Below the pieces are notes generated by a model. It was not told the origin of the DNA, made no database searches, and was given only the letters and a program-made list of their open reading frames with translations. From Herbaspirillum sp. RTI4 (GTDB lineage: Bacteria > Pseudomonadota > Gammaproteobacteria > Burkholderiales > Burkholderiaceae_D): DNA of 64,000 nucleotides. The stretch is taken from assembly GCF_034313965.1 (NCBI RefSeq), contig NZ_JAVIWQ010000002.1:930001-994000 (forward strand), given 5' to 3'. This document shows, piece after piece, positions 44,265-54,384 of the stretch (position 1 is its first letter; every line of letters starts with the position of its first letter). The position numbers and the translations under genes are program-made.

Positions 44265-45630
44265 AATTGTTATTAGCGTTCGGGGTGTGAGCAAATGCTT
44301 CAATACGTATGATCGCCCACAGGACAGATTAAAGCAGACATTTTTTTCCATTCTGAGCCGACTGTCACCGCAAGGACCCGGCAGAGAGCGCATGCAAGCA
44401 CGTGCAGAAGCATGCGGGCGGTCTTTCTGGGCACTTTCAGACATTGATCTGGAAGTCAGAAAAGGCGAAACGGTTGGCATCATTGGTCGGAATGGTTCGG
44501 GCAAGAGCACCTTGTTGCAAATCATTTGCGGGACACTGAATCCGACTCAGGGAGAAGTCGAAGTCAAGGGACGCGTAGCGGCCTTGCTAGAGTTGGGTTC
44601 CGGCTTCGATGCCGAGTACACCGGGCGAGAAAACGTATTCATGAATGGCCAGTTGCTGGGTTTGAGTAAGCAGCAGATTAGCGAACGCTTTGCTGCGATA
44701 GAAGCCTTTGCCGATATCGGTGATTTCATCGATCAGCCGGTCAAGGCCTACTCCAGTGGCATGTATGTGCGCTTGGCTTTTGCCGTGATTGCACACGTCG
44801 ATGCCGATGTGCTGGTGGTGGATGAAGCACTGGCGGTCGGCGATGCATTTTTCACTCAAAAATGCATGCGGTTTTTGCGTCAGTTCATGAAGACCGGGAC
44901 GATATTATTTGTCAGTCATGACACCGCATCCATTAAAAATCTCTGTACAGATGCCGTATGGATAGAAAAAGGTGCTGTTCTTGAGTCTGGCACGCCAAAA
45001 TCTGTTTGCGACATGTACTTACAGGCATTTTACGAAGAGCAACAGGGGAAGAGCACAACTACCAGATTAAACGTCGAGCCTCGCAAGGTCCTTGGGCCAC
45101 GACGGGATGCCCGGCAGGACCTCATCAACGCTAGCAATTTACGCAATGATTTGCAGATATTCGAGTTCGACTCTGAAGCGGGATCCTTGGGTAGCGGTGG
45201 TGCCCGGATTGTCGATGTCGCCATTTGTAATGACGCAGGGGAACAATTGTCCTGGATTGTTGGCGGCGAAGACGTCAGGCTGATGATCAAAATTGATGCA
45301 CTGGTCGATTTGCGTTCGCCTATCGTCGGTTTTTATATCAAGGATAAGTTGGGGCAGACTTTGTTTGGCGACAATACCTACCTGAGTTATGAAAACTTGC
45401 CGCTGGCTTGTTCTGCCGGAGAGCAGTTCGACGCCAGTTTTTCTTTTGCTATGCCTAGGTTGCAACGTGGAGAATATTCGATCAATGTCGCAGTAGCCGA
45501 CGGAACCCAGGATGAGCATGTGCAATTGCACTGGATCCACGATGCTCTGATTTTTAAATCAGAATCCACCAGTGTTTCCAGTGGGATATTGGGTATTCCA
45601 ATGCAATCGATTTCCTTGAGCAAAATGTAG
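44254..45630 (+). CDS. wzt: polysaccharide ABC transporter ATPase with carbohydrate-binding tail
   Basis: 458 residues. The ABC domain (about 1-245) has Walker A GRNGSGKSTLLQII, signature YSSGMYVRLAF and Walker B VLVVDEALAVGD. The extra region (about 300-450) is a Wzt C-terminal beta-sandwich, which in O8/O9a-type systems recognises the modified non-reducing end of the polymer. This implies that the chain here is capped before export. ATG 44254 overlaps wzm by 11 bp. Confidence 0.93.
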   Translation: MSSEIVISVRGVSKCFNTYDRPQDRLKQTFFSILSRLSPQGPGRERMQARAEACGRSFWALSDIDLEVRKGETVGIIGRNGSGKSTLLQIICGTLNPTQGEVEVKGRVAALLELGSGFDAEYTGRENVFMNGQLLGLSKQQISERFAAIEAFADIGDFIDQPVKAYSSGMYVRLAFAVIAHVDADVLVVDEALAVGDAFFTQKCMRFLRQFMKTGTILFVSHDTASIKNLCTDAVWIEKGAVLESGTPKSVCDMYLQAFYEEQQGKSTTTRLNVEPRKVLGPRRDARQDLINASNLRNDLQIFEFDSEAGSLGSGGARIVDVAICNDAGEQLSWIVGGEDVRLMIKIDALVDLRSPIVGFYIKDKLGQTLFGDNTYLSYENLPLACSAGEQFDASFSFAMPRLQRGEYSINVAVADGTQDEHVQLHWIHDALIFKSESTSVSSGILGIPMQSISLSKM

Positions 45631-45732
45631 ATAGATCAAGTGTTGATCCATCCCTTTATCAAGTGGGTGGATAGGTAAAGAATTTCATTGATGGCCATTG
45701 GGCAATCAATCTAAAAGAATCAGGAAGCCAAG

Positions 45733-48700
45733 ATGGAAGAACAAAAGAAAAATAGTCATTCCCACGCTGAGACGCTGGAATTTACCGGTGAACGCTTTGT
45801 CCCAGAAGAGCAGGGCAATATCGAATTAGAGCATTTACATCGCTACATGCAGGCACGGGAAATCGCCGCGGGGAAAATCGTCCTTGATATTGCGAGTGGC
45901 GAAGGTTACGGCTCTTCGATTCTGTCGGAGGTTGCGGCCGATGTGACGGGGGTGGATATTTCCGGTGAGGCTGTGGCCCATGCAAGTGCGCGTTACCAGC
46001 GTAGCAATTTACGGTTTTTGCAGGGAGACTGCGCCGCTATTCCTTTGCCTGATCACAGCGTGGACTTGATCGTTAGTTTCGAAACCATCGAGCATCATGA
46101 ACATCATCAGGAAATGATGCAGGAGTTCAAGCGAATCTTGCGTCCTGATGGAGTGGTCTTGATCTCCAATCCTGATCGACACTACTACTCTGATGTACCG
46201 AACTATAAGAACCCATATCACGTCAAGGAACTCTACGAGCAAGAGTTCAAGGCTTTGTTGGGAAGCTACTTCACAAACACCCGGTATTTCGGACAACGGC
46301 TGGTGTATGGCTCTGCCATTTTCCCAGAAGAGGGGCAGGCGGCACTGTCGAGCTACGAATCGGTAGAGGGGATTCAGCATGCGGCAGGGTTGCCAAGACC
46401 CGTATATTGGGTTGCGCTGGCATCGGATGTGGCTCTGCCCATGCTGAATGCCGGAATTTTTGAACAAGACCCGATTAAATCCGAGTTGTTGAAAGACTGG
46501 CAAAGAGTCTTGGTTGAAACCAATCTTAATCATGCCAAAGAACTTGGGGAAACGAGAGCCCGTATTGCCGATCTTGAGAAAACTTACGACATTTTGGTGG
46601 AGCGCAATGCTGCGTTAATCAATAGCACGTCTTGGAAATTAACTCTGCCATTGCGCGGCCTGATGCGGTTGATACATGCTCCTGGCAGTACCGTCAGGCA
46701 GTGTGTGCGATATGGCGTGAAGGTGCTAAAGGCGTTGTACATGAAACTGCCGATAGAGAATCGTACCAGGATGGCTCACAGGCAATTCCTTCAGGCAAAA
46801 CTCCCTGGATTGTGTGACGTTATTTTTCCCAAATCGGAGTCGGGACACGCTAGTGCTCGTAAGGTGATTGGAACACCCTATGCCGAATTCGACTGGCTGA
46901 ATGTGCGCTTGCAAATACCGTCATCCGATCATCCCGTGGTGTCCGTGATCGTCCCCATTTACGGTAAATACAATTACACGCTCCGTTGCCTTGCATCGAT
47001 AGTGCGGCATGTGCCGTCCGTCGCGTTTGAAGTGATTGTGGTGGATGATTGCTCGCCAGATGAGTCGTTAAGTGTTCTTGGTCATGTCGATGGCATACGT
47101 GTCGTGGCGAATGAAGTGAACATGGGCTTTCTTCGCTCTTGCAATCGGGGTGCAGAGCAGGCCCGGGGTGAATACCTGTGTTTTCTCAACAATGACACCG
47201 AAGTCACGCCAGGGTGGCTGGATTCACTTTACCAAACCTTCACTAAATTTCCTGGTACGGGTCTGGCAGGATCCAAGTTGGTCTACCCGGATGGCGTGTT
47301 ACAAGAGGCGGGTGGCATTATCTGGAAAGACGGAAGTGCCTGGAATTTTGGTCGTTACGAAGATCAACTGGCGCCAGTCTACAACTATGCGCGTGAAGTG
47401 GATTATTGTTCGGGCGCATCTATACTGGTGCCGACCAAATTGTTCGCGGACTTGCAGGGTTTTGATGAGCATTATGTGCCGGCCTATTGCGAAGATTCCG
47501 ATCTGGCATTGAAGATTCGTGATCGCGGTTATCGGGTTATTTATCAGCCACTGTCGGTAGTCGTTCACTACGAAGGAATTAGCTGCGGCACCGATACCGG
47601 GTCAGGAATCAAGGCTTATCAGGTACAGAATATGCGAAAGCAGTTCGATCGCTGGCAAGAGCGATTGGATACGCATCAGGAAAATGGTAAAGACGTGGAT
47701 CGCGCTAAGGATCGCATGGCCAAACGTCGCGTACTAATACTTGATCACTGCACGCCGGCACCCGATCAGGATGCCGGATCCGTCATCATGTTCAATCTCA
47801 TGCTTTTACTGCGAGAGATGGAATTTCAAGTCACCTTTATCCCTGAACATAATTTCCTTTACGTACCCGGTTACACGGAGGCGTTGCAGGAAAATGGGAT
47901 TGAAGTCTTGTATTCTCCTTATTGCAATTCCGTTAAGGACCATTTGCAAGAAAGTGGAGCGCGGTACGACCTGGTACTGATGATTCGACCGGGGGTGGTG
48001 CAACAGCATCTCACTCTTGTACAACGTTATTGTCCGAAGGCCAAGATACTGTTTCATACGGTGGATTTGCACTACTTGCGCATGTCCCGCGAGGCTGCAT
48101 TGTCAGGGAAACCTGAACTGTTAGTGGCAGCAGAAAATATGAAATCGATTGAGTTCGGCGCGATCCGTCAGGTTGATGCCAGCATAGTTGTCAGCGACGT
48201 CGAGCTGGAGATATTGCACGCCGAACTGCCCGATGGAAATGTACATGTGCTTCCGCTGATCATGGATATTCCAGGAACCCGCGCCGGATTTTCTGCTCGG
48301 CGCGATATCGTGTTTGTGGGTGGCTATCAGCACTCACCGAATATAGATGCCGTACTTTATTTTGTTGGTGAAGTGATGCCGCTGTTGCGTCAAGCATTGC
48401 CGGGAGTTCGTCTGCACGTAGTGGGTAGTAATGCACCGACACAAATCACGGAGCTGGCGAGTGAGGATGTTCTCATCATCGGTTACGTAGACGACTTGCA
48501 ACCCTTGTTGGATGGCATTCGGGTAGCTGTTGCGCCACTGCGCTATGGTGCCGGCATCAAGGGGAAAATTGGTACCGCGATGGCGGCAGGTTTGCCGATA
48601 GTGGCCACCACGCTGGCAACAGAAGGGATGCGACTTTCTGCTGATCAAAATATCCTGATTGCAGATACTCCGCAGGAAATTGCTGGTCAGGTAGAGAAAA

Positions 48701-48873
48701 TTTATAACAATGAAGCATTGTGGAGCAGCATTAGCTTGGCCGGTATTGATTTTGCAGAACGCGCATGGGGCGGAGAAGCGGCATGGAAGGCACTGGCTGG
48801 CATTCTTGCCGCGCTCGATTTGCCCGTGGTCAGGGGTGATCGACCATTGGCACTCTGGAACATCAATAACTGA
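45733..48873 (+). CDS. three-domain protein: methyltransferase + GT2 + GT4
   Basis: 1046 residues. About 20-240 is a SAM methyltransferase: TGERFVPEEQG, VLDIASGEGYGSSIL, ILRPDGVVLISNPDRHYYSD. About 270-300 is a short coiled coil (ETRARIADLEKTYDILVERN). About 395-640 is a GT2 domain: VSVIVPIYGKYNYTLRCL, EVIVVDDCSPDES, YLCFLNNDTEV, PAYCEDSDLALKIRDRGYRV. About 655-1025 is a GT-B/GT4 domain ending APLRYGAGIKGKIGTAMA. The gene sits right after wzt, so it may both extend and methyl-cap the chain. Confidence 0.92.
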   Translation: MEEQKKNSHSHAETLEFTGERFVPEEQGNIELEHLHRYMQAREIAAGKIVLDIASGEGYGSSILSEVAADVTGVDISGEAVAHASARYQRSNLRFLQGDCAAIPLPDHSVDLIVSFETIEHHEHHQEMMQEFKRILRPDGVVLISNPDRHYYSDVPNYKNPYHVKELYEQEFKALLGSYFTNTRYFGQRLVYGSAIFPEEGQAALSSYESVEGIQHAAGLPRPVYWVALASDVALPMLNAGIFEQDPIKSELLKDWQRVLVETNLNHAKELGETRARIADLEKTYDILVERNAALINSTSWKLTLPLRGLMRLIHAPGSTVRQCVRYGVKVLKALYMKLPIENRTRMAHRQFLQAKLPGLCDVIFPKSESGHASARKVIGTPYAEFDWLNVRLQIPSSDHPVVSVIVPIYGKYNYTLRCLASIVRHVPSVAFEVIVVDDCSPDESLSVLGHVDGIRVVANEVNMGFLRSCNRGAEQARGEYLCFLNNDTEVTPGWLDSLYQTFTKFPGTGLAGSKLVYPDGVLQEAGGIIWKDGSAWNFGRYEDQLAPVYNYAREVDYCSGASILVPTKLFADLQGFDEHYVPAYCEDSDLALKIRDRGYRVIYQPLSVVVHYEGISCGTDTGSGIKAYQVQNMRKQFDRWQERLDTHQENGKDVDRAKDRMAKRRVLILDHCTPAPDQDAGSVIMFNLMLLLREMEFQVTFIPEHNFLYVPGYTEALQENGIEVLYSPYCNSVKDHLQESGARYDLVLMIRPGVVQQHLTLVQRYCPKAKILFHTVDLHYLRMSREAALSGKPELLVAAENMKSIEFGAIRQVDASIVVSDVELEILHAELPDGNVHVLPLIMDIPGTRAGFSARRDIVFVGGYQHSPNIDAVLYFVGEVMPLLRQALPGVRLHVVGSNAPTQITELASEDVLIIGYVDDLQPLLDGIRVAVAPLRYGAGIKGKIGTAMAAGLPIVATTLATEGMRLSADQNILIADTPQEIAGQVEKIYNNEALWSSISLAGIDFAERAWGGEAAWKALAGILAALDLPVVRGDRPLALWNINN

Positions 48874-48901
48874 AACAGCATGAGGTTGTGAGGAAAAATA
48901 T

Positions 48902-49876
48902 ATGAAAATCGGATTGGGGACGGGTCGGTTTTTTCTGGCTTTTTTAGTAGTTATTTCTCATCTATGGGCGGGGATGCTGGACGGACCTGCTGCGTATTCC
49001 GTATGGGGATTTTATATCCTGAGCGGTTTTCTGATGACGCATGTTCTTACCCACAAATATGGCAATACCCGCGAGGGATTGTCAGATTATGCGCGTAACC
49101 GGTTTTTACGCATATATCCCAGCTATGCGCTGGCGATGCTGGCAGGTGGCATTAGTCTGGTGGTACTGCCCAGGTGGGGAGTCCAGCTGTCGGCCCTGAA
49201 CCCGCAGTTCAACCTGCCGCACGGAGCCAGGGAATGGATGCTGAACATCTTGCTGGTACCGATTCCGTCTCCCGGGTTGCTGGTTCCTGTGTCCGGGGCA
49301 TTAGCCGTTGAAGTAGGGGCTTACATTCTGATGCCATTGATGGCATTCAGTCGTCCAGCTGCATGGATATCTTTGATTCTCAGCATGTTGATCAATTTAA
49401 AATTGGGCTTTGGGACAGATACCTTTGGGGAGCGTTACTCATCCTTTCTGACGTGTTACATGGTATTTGCATGCGGCTGTCTTCTATCCCAGTATCGGGA
49501 AAAACTGCGGCACTTGCAGGCACCAACACTCAGTATCGTGGTCTGGTTGTTGCATTGCCTGGTATGGCTGAAGTTCAATTTGTGGCCTTGGACGTATGGA
49601 ATATATTTTTCCATCGTCCTTTCCGCCTGGGTTGTTTTGTCCTTGTCCGCACAGAAAACAGGAAAACTGGACGCTTTTCTAGGGGATTTGTCCTATCCAA
49701 TTTATCTGTTTCATACGATCGTAGCTGTGTGGCTAATTCCCTTGGGCGTCAAAATGCGCTCTTTCAAATTTTTCCTCCTCGCATTTATCATCACCATAGC
49801 TGTTTCTTGGCTCATTGTGAAATGCGTCGATAAACCGCTCACGCGACTTAAAAAGAAAAAAGTGGAGATGGCATGA
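48902..49876 (+). CDS. acyltransferase-3 family membrane protein
   Basis: 324 residues and about ten membrane helices. RFFLAFLVVISHL carries the conserved His and Arg of the family, SGFLMTHVLT and YARNRFLRIYPSYAL are typical, and LGDLSYPIYLFHTIVAV is the C-terminal block. There is no SGNH domain. Likely O-acetylates the glycan or its lipid-linked precursor. It overlaps the next gene by 4 bp. Confidence 0.85.
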   Translation: MKIGLGTGRFFLAFLVVISHLWAGMLDGPAAYSVWGFYILSGFLMTHVLTHKYGNTREGLSDYARNRFLRIYPSYALAMLAGGISLVVLPRWGVQLSALNPQFNLPHGAREWMLNILLVPIPSPGLLVPVSGALAVEVGAYILMPLMAFSRPAAWISLILSMLINLKLGFGTDTFGERYSSFLTCYMVFACGCLLSQYREKLRHLQAPTLSIVVWLLHCLVWLKFNLWPWTYGIYFSIVLSAWVVLSLSAQKTGKLDAFLGDLSYPIYLFHTIVAVWLIPLGVKMRSFKFFLLAFIITIAVSWLIVKCVDKPLTRLKKKKVEMA

Positions 49877-50889
49877 CAAACAGCACATCGGAAAGGCAAA
49901 GCGAGGAAGCAGTGATTGCCGTTGTCATACCCAGCTATCGGGTGACGCGTCACATCCTGGGCGTTGTTGCCGCCATTGGACCGGAAGTGAGCCGAATCTA
50001 TGTGGTGGATGATAAATGTCCCGATAACTCGGGAGATTTTGTGATGGACAATTGCACCGATCCTCGCGTGACAGTGTTGCGCCACGAGAGCAATCAGGGA
50101 GTAGGAGGGGCAGTCATGACCGGTTATAAGGCGGCCATAGCGGACGGCGCGGACGTCATCGTGAAAGTAGATGGCGATGGACAGATGGATCCTGAATTGA
50201 TTCCTTATTTCGTGCAACCCATACTCAACGGTGAGGCGGACTACACGAAAGGCAATCGCTTTTATGACTTGCAAGAAATTGGGGCAATGCCGCCAATACG
50301 CTTGATCGGAAATGCCGTCTTGTCATTGATGGCGAAGCTATCCACCGGGTATTGGGATTTATTTGATCCGACCAATGGTTATACGGCGATTCATGCCGAT
50401 GTCGCTCGGCATTTACCATTCGAAAAAATTAGCCGACGCTATTTTTTTGAAACGGATATGTTATTTCGCCTCAATACCATGCGCGCCGTAGCGATGGATG
50501 TGCCGATGTCTGCTAAGTACGATGATGAAGTGAGCGGGTTGAAAATATCCAGCATTGTTGGCGAGTTCTTGTTCAAGCATGTTCGAAATTTCAGCAAACG
50601 CATTTTTTATAACTACTATCTGCGTGACTTGTCCTTGGGATCGCTGGAATTGCCGCTGGGAATTTTGTTGTTGATGTTTGGTATTTTGTACGGCGGATAT
50701 CATTGGATTGAAGCGGCACAGACCAATACAACTACACCCGCTGGAACGGTAATGATGTCGGCGTTACCGGTCTTTACCGGCTTGCAGTTTGTGCTGGCCT
50801 TTCTCGGTCAGGATATGGCTTCGGTACCCAAGCGACCGAGGCATTTGGGTCGTTTGGTTAGTTATCGTGGAAATCAACTTGAAAAATAA
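49873..50889 (+). CDS. GT2 polyprenyl-phosphate glycosyltransferase (GtrB/DPM1-like)
   Basis: 338 residues with VVIPSYRVTRHIL, IYVVDDKCPDNSGD, EGVGGAVMTGYKAA-type block (here QGVGGAVMTGYKAA) and the metal site VKVDGDGQMDPEL. Two C-terminal membrane helices (LPLGILLLMFGILYGGYHW and ALPVFTGLQFVLAFLGQDMA) fit GtrB-like enzymes. Followed 110 bp later by gtrA. Confidence 0.9.
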   Translation: MTNSTSERQSEEAVIAVVIPSYRVTRHILGVVAAIGPEVSRIYVVDDKCPDNSGDFVMDNCTDPRVTVLRHESNQGVGGAVMTGYKAAIADGADVIVKVDGDGQMDPELIPYFVQPILNGEADYTKGNRFYDLQEIGAMPPIRLIGNAVLSLMAKLSTGYWDLFDPTNGYTAIHADVARHLPFEKISRRYFFETDMLFRLNTMRAVAMDVPMSAKYDDEVSGLKISSIVGEFLFKHVRNFSKRIFYNYYLRDLSLGSLELPLGILLLMFGILYGGYHWIEAAQTNTTTPAGTVMMSALPVFTGLQFVLAFLGQDMASVPKRPRHLGRLVSYRGNQLEK

Positions 50890-50999
50890 TTTATTTTTGG
50901 AGCCCATGAAGCCGCAGTAAAACTGCTATTTCTGAAAGGCCGCCATTTTCAAAATTATATAACCATGACAGAACTTATTGAAAAACTGTGGCAAGTCTG

Positions 51000-51371
51000 A
51001 TGAGTACCTTTATTCGCTATGTAATTATCGCTGGTCTTGCATACATGATTGATATGGGCGGATATTATTGCTTAATCCGATTAGGTTGGAGTCCGATCGC
51101 GTCAAATGTCTTTGTTAAGATCGTCGCAGCAATTTTTGCATTTTTTATGCACAGGCGTTTTACATATCAAATTAGTGAAAGTGCTAAAGCGGTAGTGCAC
51201 GCTAAAAAGTACTTTGGACTAGCTTTAATTTACACACCAATATCGTCAGCCTTAATATATTTTTTACTGCTGGTAATTTCAGATCCAGTTTATGCCAAAG
51301 CAATAGTGGATGTGTTCTTATTTATTTTGACATATTGGGTAACGACGAAATTTACTTTTACTAAAAATTAG
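51000..51371 (+). CDS. gtrA: GtrA family membrane protein (second copy)
   Basis: 123 residues with four membrane helices: YVIIAGLAYMIDMGGYYCLI, IASNVFVKIVAAIFAFFMHR, YFGLALIYTPISSALIYFLL and AIVDVFLFILTYWVTTKFTF. ATG 51000 is preferred; a GTG at 50988 is in frame. Probably flips the sugar-phospholipid made by the GT2 upstream. Confidence 0.83.
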   Translation: MSTFIRYVIIAGLAYMIDMGGYYCLIRLGWSPIASNVFVKIVAAIFAFFMHRRFTYQISESAKAVVHAKKYFGLALIYTPISSALIYFLLLVISDPVYAKAIVDVFLFILTYWVTTKFTFTKN

Positions 51372-51456
51372 AGATACGTATAGACGTTTAAGCTTGCAAC
51401 TTAAGCGACTGTGAAAGATTGAATGAAAATGCAATTGAAATCACAAATGAGTAATT

Positions 51457-52323
51457 ATGGAAATTGAATTACATAAGTCTTCGATATCGAGATTGGATGA
51501 CTATATTGAGTTTTATAAGTTATGTTTTCCGCAAGCAAGCAATCTCCATCACCACTACTTCATGTGGTTGTATTTGCAAAATCCGGAAGGTCAAGCATTG
51601 GGTGCAGATGCAATTTGCGAGGGTCGGGTCGTCGGTCAGGTGATTGCAATACCAGGCACATATCATTTGCATGGAAAGCTTGTAAAGGGTCTAATTGCAG
51701 TCAACGTGGCTGTTCATCCTTCCTTTCAGGGGAGACACTTGTTCAAGCGTCTTGGTCTGAAAATGTGTGAATTTGCCGCAGAAGAAGGTTTTGAATTTGT
51801 AATTGGTGTAGCTAATGCCGCTGCAACTCCAGGGTGGGTTCGCCAGATGGGTTTTCAATTGGTTGGCCCATTAGAGGCGCGCATCGGTATGGGAACTCCT
51901 GATCTTGGTAATCGGGATTTTAATTCACATAATATAGACATGATGCATGCATGGACTCCCACATCGCTAACTTGGCGTGCGTCAAACCCGCTCAATTCTA
52001 TAAGTTTTCGCAGATCAGACAGAGAGCATGGAGCATTTGCCTTCGCATCTGCCGGGAAAAGGGCAATCACTTCTGTCGCAATACTGCCAGAGAGTGATTT
52101 CGCTCGTGAAATGCCCCCTTACGCAAATTTTATACAACGGAGCTGCCCTAAAGTATTTTTGGGCCTCATTCCGGGCTATCGATTTGGCCTGAATTTCCCC
52201 AAAATTCCACTTCGTTTCAAGCCATCACCTCTAAATTTAATATACAAGAATTTACGAAATAAAAATCAGAAAATTGATGTGAAGAATAGTTTCATTAATT
52301 TCCTAGACTTCGATGCGTTCTGA
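51457..52323 (+). CDS. GNAT-family N-acetyltransferase
   Basis: 288 residues. The GNAT core is visible as AVNVAVHPSFQGRHLFKRL (acetyl-CoA loop) and FVIGVANAAATPGWVRQMGFQLVG-type block. A C-terminal ~120-residue region (from about 170) is not recognised. It overlaps the deacetylase gene by 11 bp, which suggests a deacetylation-reacylation pair acting on one sugar (inference). Confidence 0.78.
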   Translation: MEIELHKSSISRLDDYIEFYKLCFPQASNLHHHYFMWLYLQNPEGQALGADAICEGRVVGQVIAIPGTYHLHGKLVKGLIAVNVAVHPSFQGRHLFKRLGLKMCEFAAEEGFEFVIGVANAAATPGWVRQMGFQLVGPLEARIGMGTPDLGNRDFNSHNIDMMHAWTPTSLTWRASNPLNSISFRRSDREHGAFAFASAGKRAITSVAILPESDFAREMPPYANFIQRSCPKVFLGLIPGYRFGLNFPKIPLRFKPSPLNLIYKNLRNKNQKIDVKNSFINFLDFDAF

Positions 52324-53092
52324 TATTGCTCTATTTCTCTTCGCACATCAAGATGACGAATTCGGAGTCTTTGCAGAGATTGAGCGATGCCTAGTTCACG
52401 GAGATCACGTCATTATCGTGTATTTGACTTCGGGAGAGTTAACGGGACAGGGTTCAGCGCAAAGAGACGCTGAGAGCGTTAATGTATTGCGTAAGCTGGG
52501 CGTCCTGCGTCAATCTATCTATTTTCTTGGGACTTCGCTTGTCGTCCCTGATGGGAAATTGGTGGAATATCTACAACCTTGTCATGCCGCGTTGTTTGAT
52601 TTGTGCTCAAAAATAGGAAGTCCTCGGCATCTTTATTTTTTAGCGTGGGAAGGTGGGCATCAGGATCATGATGCAGTGCACTTGATTGGCGTGGCGCTGG
52701 GGGTGAAGCTAGGTATTTTGGCAGACTGTCGACAGTTTCCTCTTTATAACGGTGAGGGATTAAAATCCAGTTTATTCAAACTATTTGCTCCGCTAGTAGA
52801 AAATGGCCCGGCAATTACATACACGATTCCCTGGAAGAATCGATTCCGGTACATCAGCTATTGTTTGCAATACCCCTCGCAATTTAAAACATGGGTTGGA
52901 TTATTTCCATTCTTATTATTTCATTATGTTTTTAGGGGGACACAGATATTGCAGCGGATTTCCGTAGGACGATTGAATGATTCAGCACATCCCGGTGCCG
53001 TGCTTTATGCGCGCAGAGGAAGCTATGATCCGCGCAATTTTATTTTTCATGCGAAGAAGTTCTTGCGCGCTGTTATTGGTCAGGAGTCCTAA
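52313..53092 (+). CDS. PIG-L family N-acetylsugar deacetylase
   Basis: 259 residues. The zinc motif at the N-terminus is LFLFAHQDDEFGVFAE (AHPDDE type, with Gln replacing Pro), and the second metal block is EGGHQDHDAVHLIG. The family removes N-acetyl groups from GlcNAc-type substrates. It overlaps the GNAT gene (11 bp) and the SDR gene (1 bp, TAATG). Confidence 0.88.
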   Translation: MRSDIALFLFAHQDDEFGVFAEIERCLVHGDHVIIVYLTSGELTGQGSAQRDAESVNVLRKLGVLRQSIYFLGTSLVVPDGKLVEYLQPCHAALFDLCSKIGSPRHLYFLAWEGGHQDHDAVHLIGVALGVKLGILADCRQFPLYNGEGLKSSLFKLFAPLVENGPAITYTIPWKNRFRYISYCLQYPSQFKTWVGLFPFLLFHYVFRGTQILQRISVGRLNDSAHPGAVLYARRGSYDPRNFIFHAKKFLRAVIGQES

Positions 53093-54384
53093 TGAAGCTG
53101 ATAATCACTGGGGCGACAGGTTACATAGGTACTCAATTGAGAATTGCTGCGAAATTACGAGGCATCGAAGCAATCTCTTTATGTCGTAAACAAGGGGCAT
53201 TGCGCATTGCTGAATGGATGCAATATGACCTTGCGAATTCGACCGAGGTAAACATTCCTGTTGATGCAGACGTAGTCGTGCACCTCGCGATTAGCAAAGC
53301 TGTTATATCGGAAACAGAATGTACCAATGAAATTGCTGCTGCTTGTGCATTGCTTGGATCGGCACAAAGCACAGGGGCAAAATTTATCTTCGTTTCCAGT
53401 CAGACTGCAAGTGAAAATGCACCAACACCTTATGGACGAATTAAATGGGAGATTGAGCGCTATGTTCTGGCGGCTGGCGGCTGGGTTGTACGCCCGGGGC
53501 AAGTATACGGAGGGGATGAAAAAGGGCTGTTTGGTACGCTCATATCTACAGTCAGGACATTGCCCTTGATACCGGCCTTTCTACCTGCTCCTAAGGTGCA
53601 ACCAGTTCATATAAATGACCTTGTGGAGGCATTACTTGTTTTAGTTGAGCGTAGGGATATAGAGCCTGGCATTTTTCATGTTGGTGCAACGCAACCTATT
53701 TCATTTACCTATTTTTTATCGCTTATTGCTAGCGAACGCTTACGCGTACGTCGTTGGTTTATTCCAGTGCCATCATGGATCATTCTGGTAATAGCTGATG
53801 TACTGGGTAAGCGGAGAAGTCCTCTACTGGGGATGGAGCGATTAGCATCTTTGTTTGCGCTACCGACGATGGAAACTACTAAGGATATGGATATTCTTGG
53901 CATTAGGTTGCGACCCCTAGTATTCGGAATGAGACGATCCTGTCTCCCTTTGGAGCGATTAAATAGGCGGTGTTTGGTGCGAGAAGGGCGGATGATCTTG
54001 GCATATGTGTTGAAAACAAGAGCTAATTTTGGTGTACTGTCTCGGTACGTTCGTGCTATCGAAAAACTCCGGGGCGGTGTTGCTTTGGAGTTACCTTCGT
54101 TCTTCTTTCGTATGCCAATGGCCATTGTGTTGTTAGACGATCAAAAATATATGGGGACCCCCGGGGGTAAAGAATTCTTATGGCGACTTGATGCCGCAAC
54201 AATGCTGGCCGAAGCAACACAAATTGGTGCGCTACGGTACATTGGTTTGGGTGCGCAATCGGGCGCAGTTCCGTATTGCATCATCCTGATACGGGCCGTT
54301 ATGATGGAACTAGTGTGTCGTGCAGCAAGCTATATCTGGCTTAATCGATATCTGCGCGCTGAAGTTGACGGAACGAAAAAATGA
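53092..54384 (+). CDS. NAD-dependent SDR with an unrecognised C-terminal domain
   Basis: 430 residues. The first ~285 are an extended SDR: LIITGATGYIGTQLRIAA, VHLAISKAV, FVSSQTAS, YGRIKWEIERY (YxxxK) and RPGQVYGGDEKGLFGTL. The last ~130 (from about MILAYVLKTRANFGVLSRYV) form a separate region with conserved-looking LDAATMLAEATQIGALRYIG that I cannot assign. It overlaps both neighbours (1 and 4 bp). Probable oxidation or epimerisation of an NDP- or lipid-linked sugar. Confidence 0.8.
   Translation: MKLIITGATGYIGTQLRIAAKLRGIEAISLCRKQGALRIAEWMQYDLANSTEVNIPVDADVVVHLAISKAVISETECTNEIAAACALLGSAQSTGAKFIFVSSQTASENAPTPYGRIKWEIERYVLAAGGWVVRPGQVYGGDEKGLFGTLISTVRTLPLIPAFLPAPKVQPVHINDLVEALLVLVERRDIEPGIFHVGATQPISFTYFLSLIASERLRVRRWFIPVPSWIILVIADVLGKRRSPLLGMERLASLFALPTMETTKDMDILGIRLRPLVFGMRRSCLPLERLNRRCLVREGRMILAYVLKTRANFGVLSRYVRAIEKLRGGVALELPSFFFRMPMAIVLLDDQKYMGTPGGKEFLWRLDAATMLAEATQIGALRYIGLGAQSGAVPYCIILIRAVMMELVCRAASYIWLNRYLRAEVDGTKK

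Noticed and set aside
45634..45672. Hairpins GATCAA/TTGATC and ATCCATCCC/GGGTGGAT after wzt as a terminator
   Set aside because: No T-run follows, and the next gene starts 60 bp later in the same direction. At most a processing or translational element.
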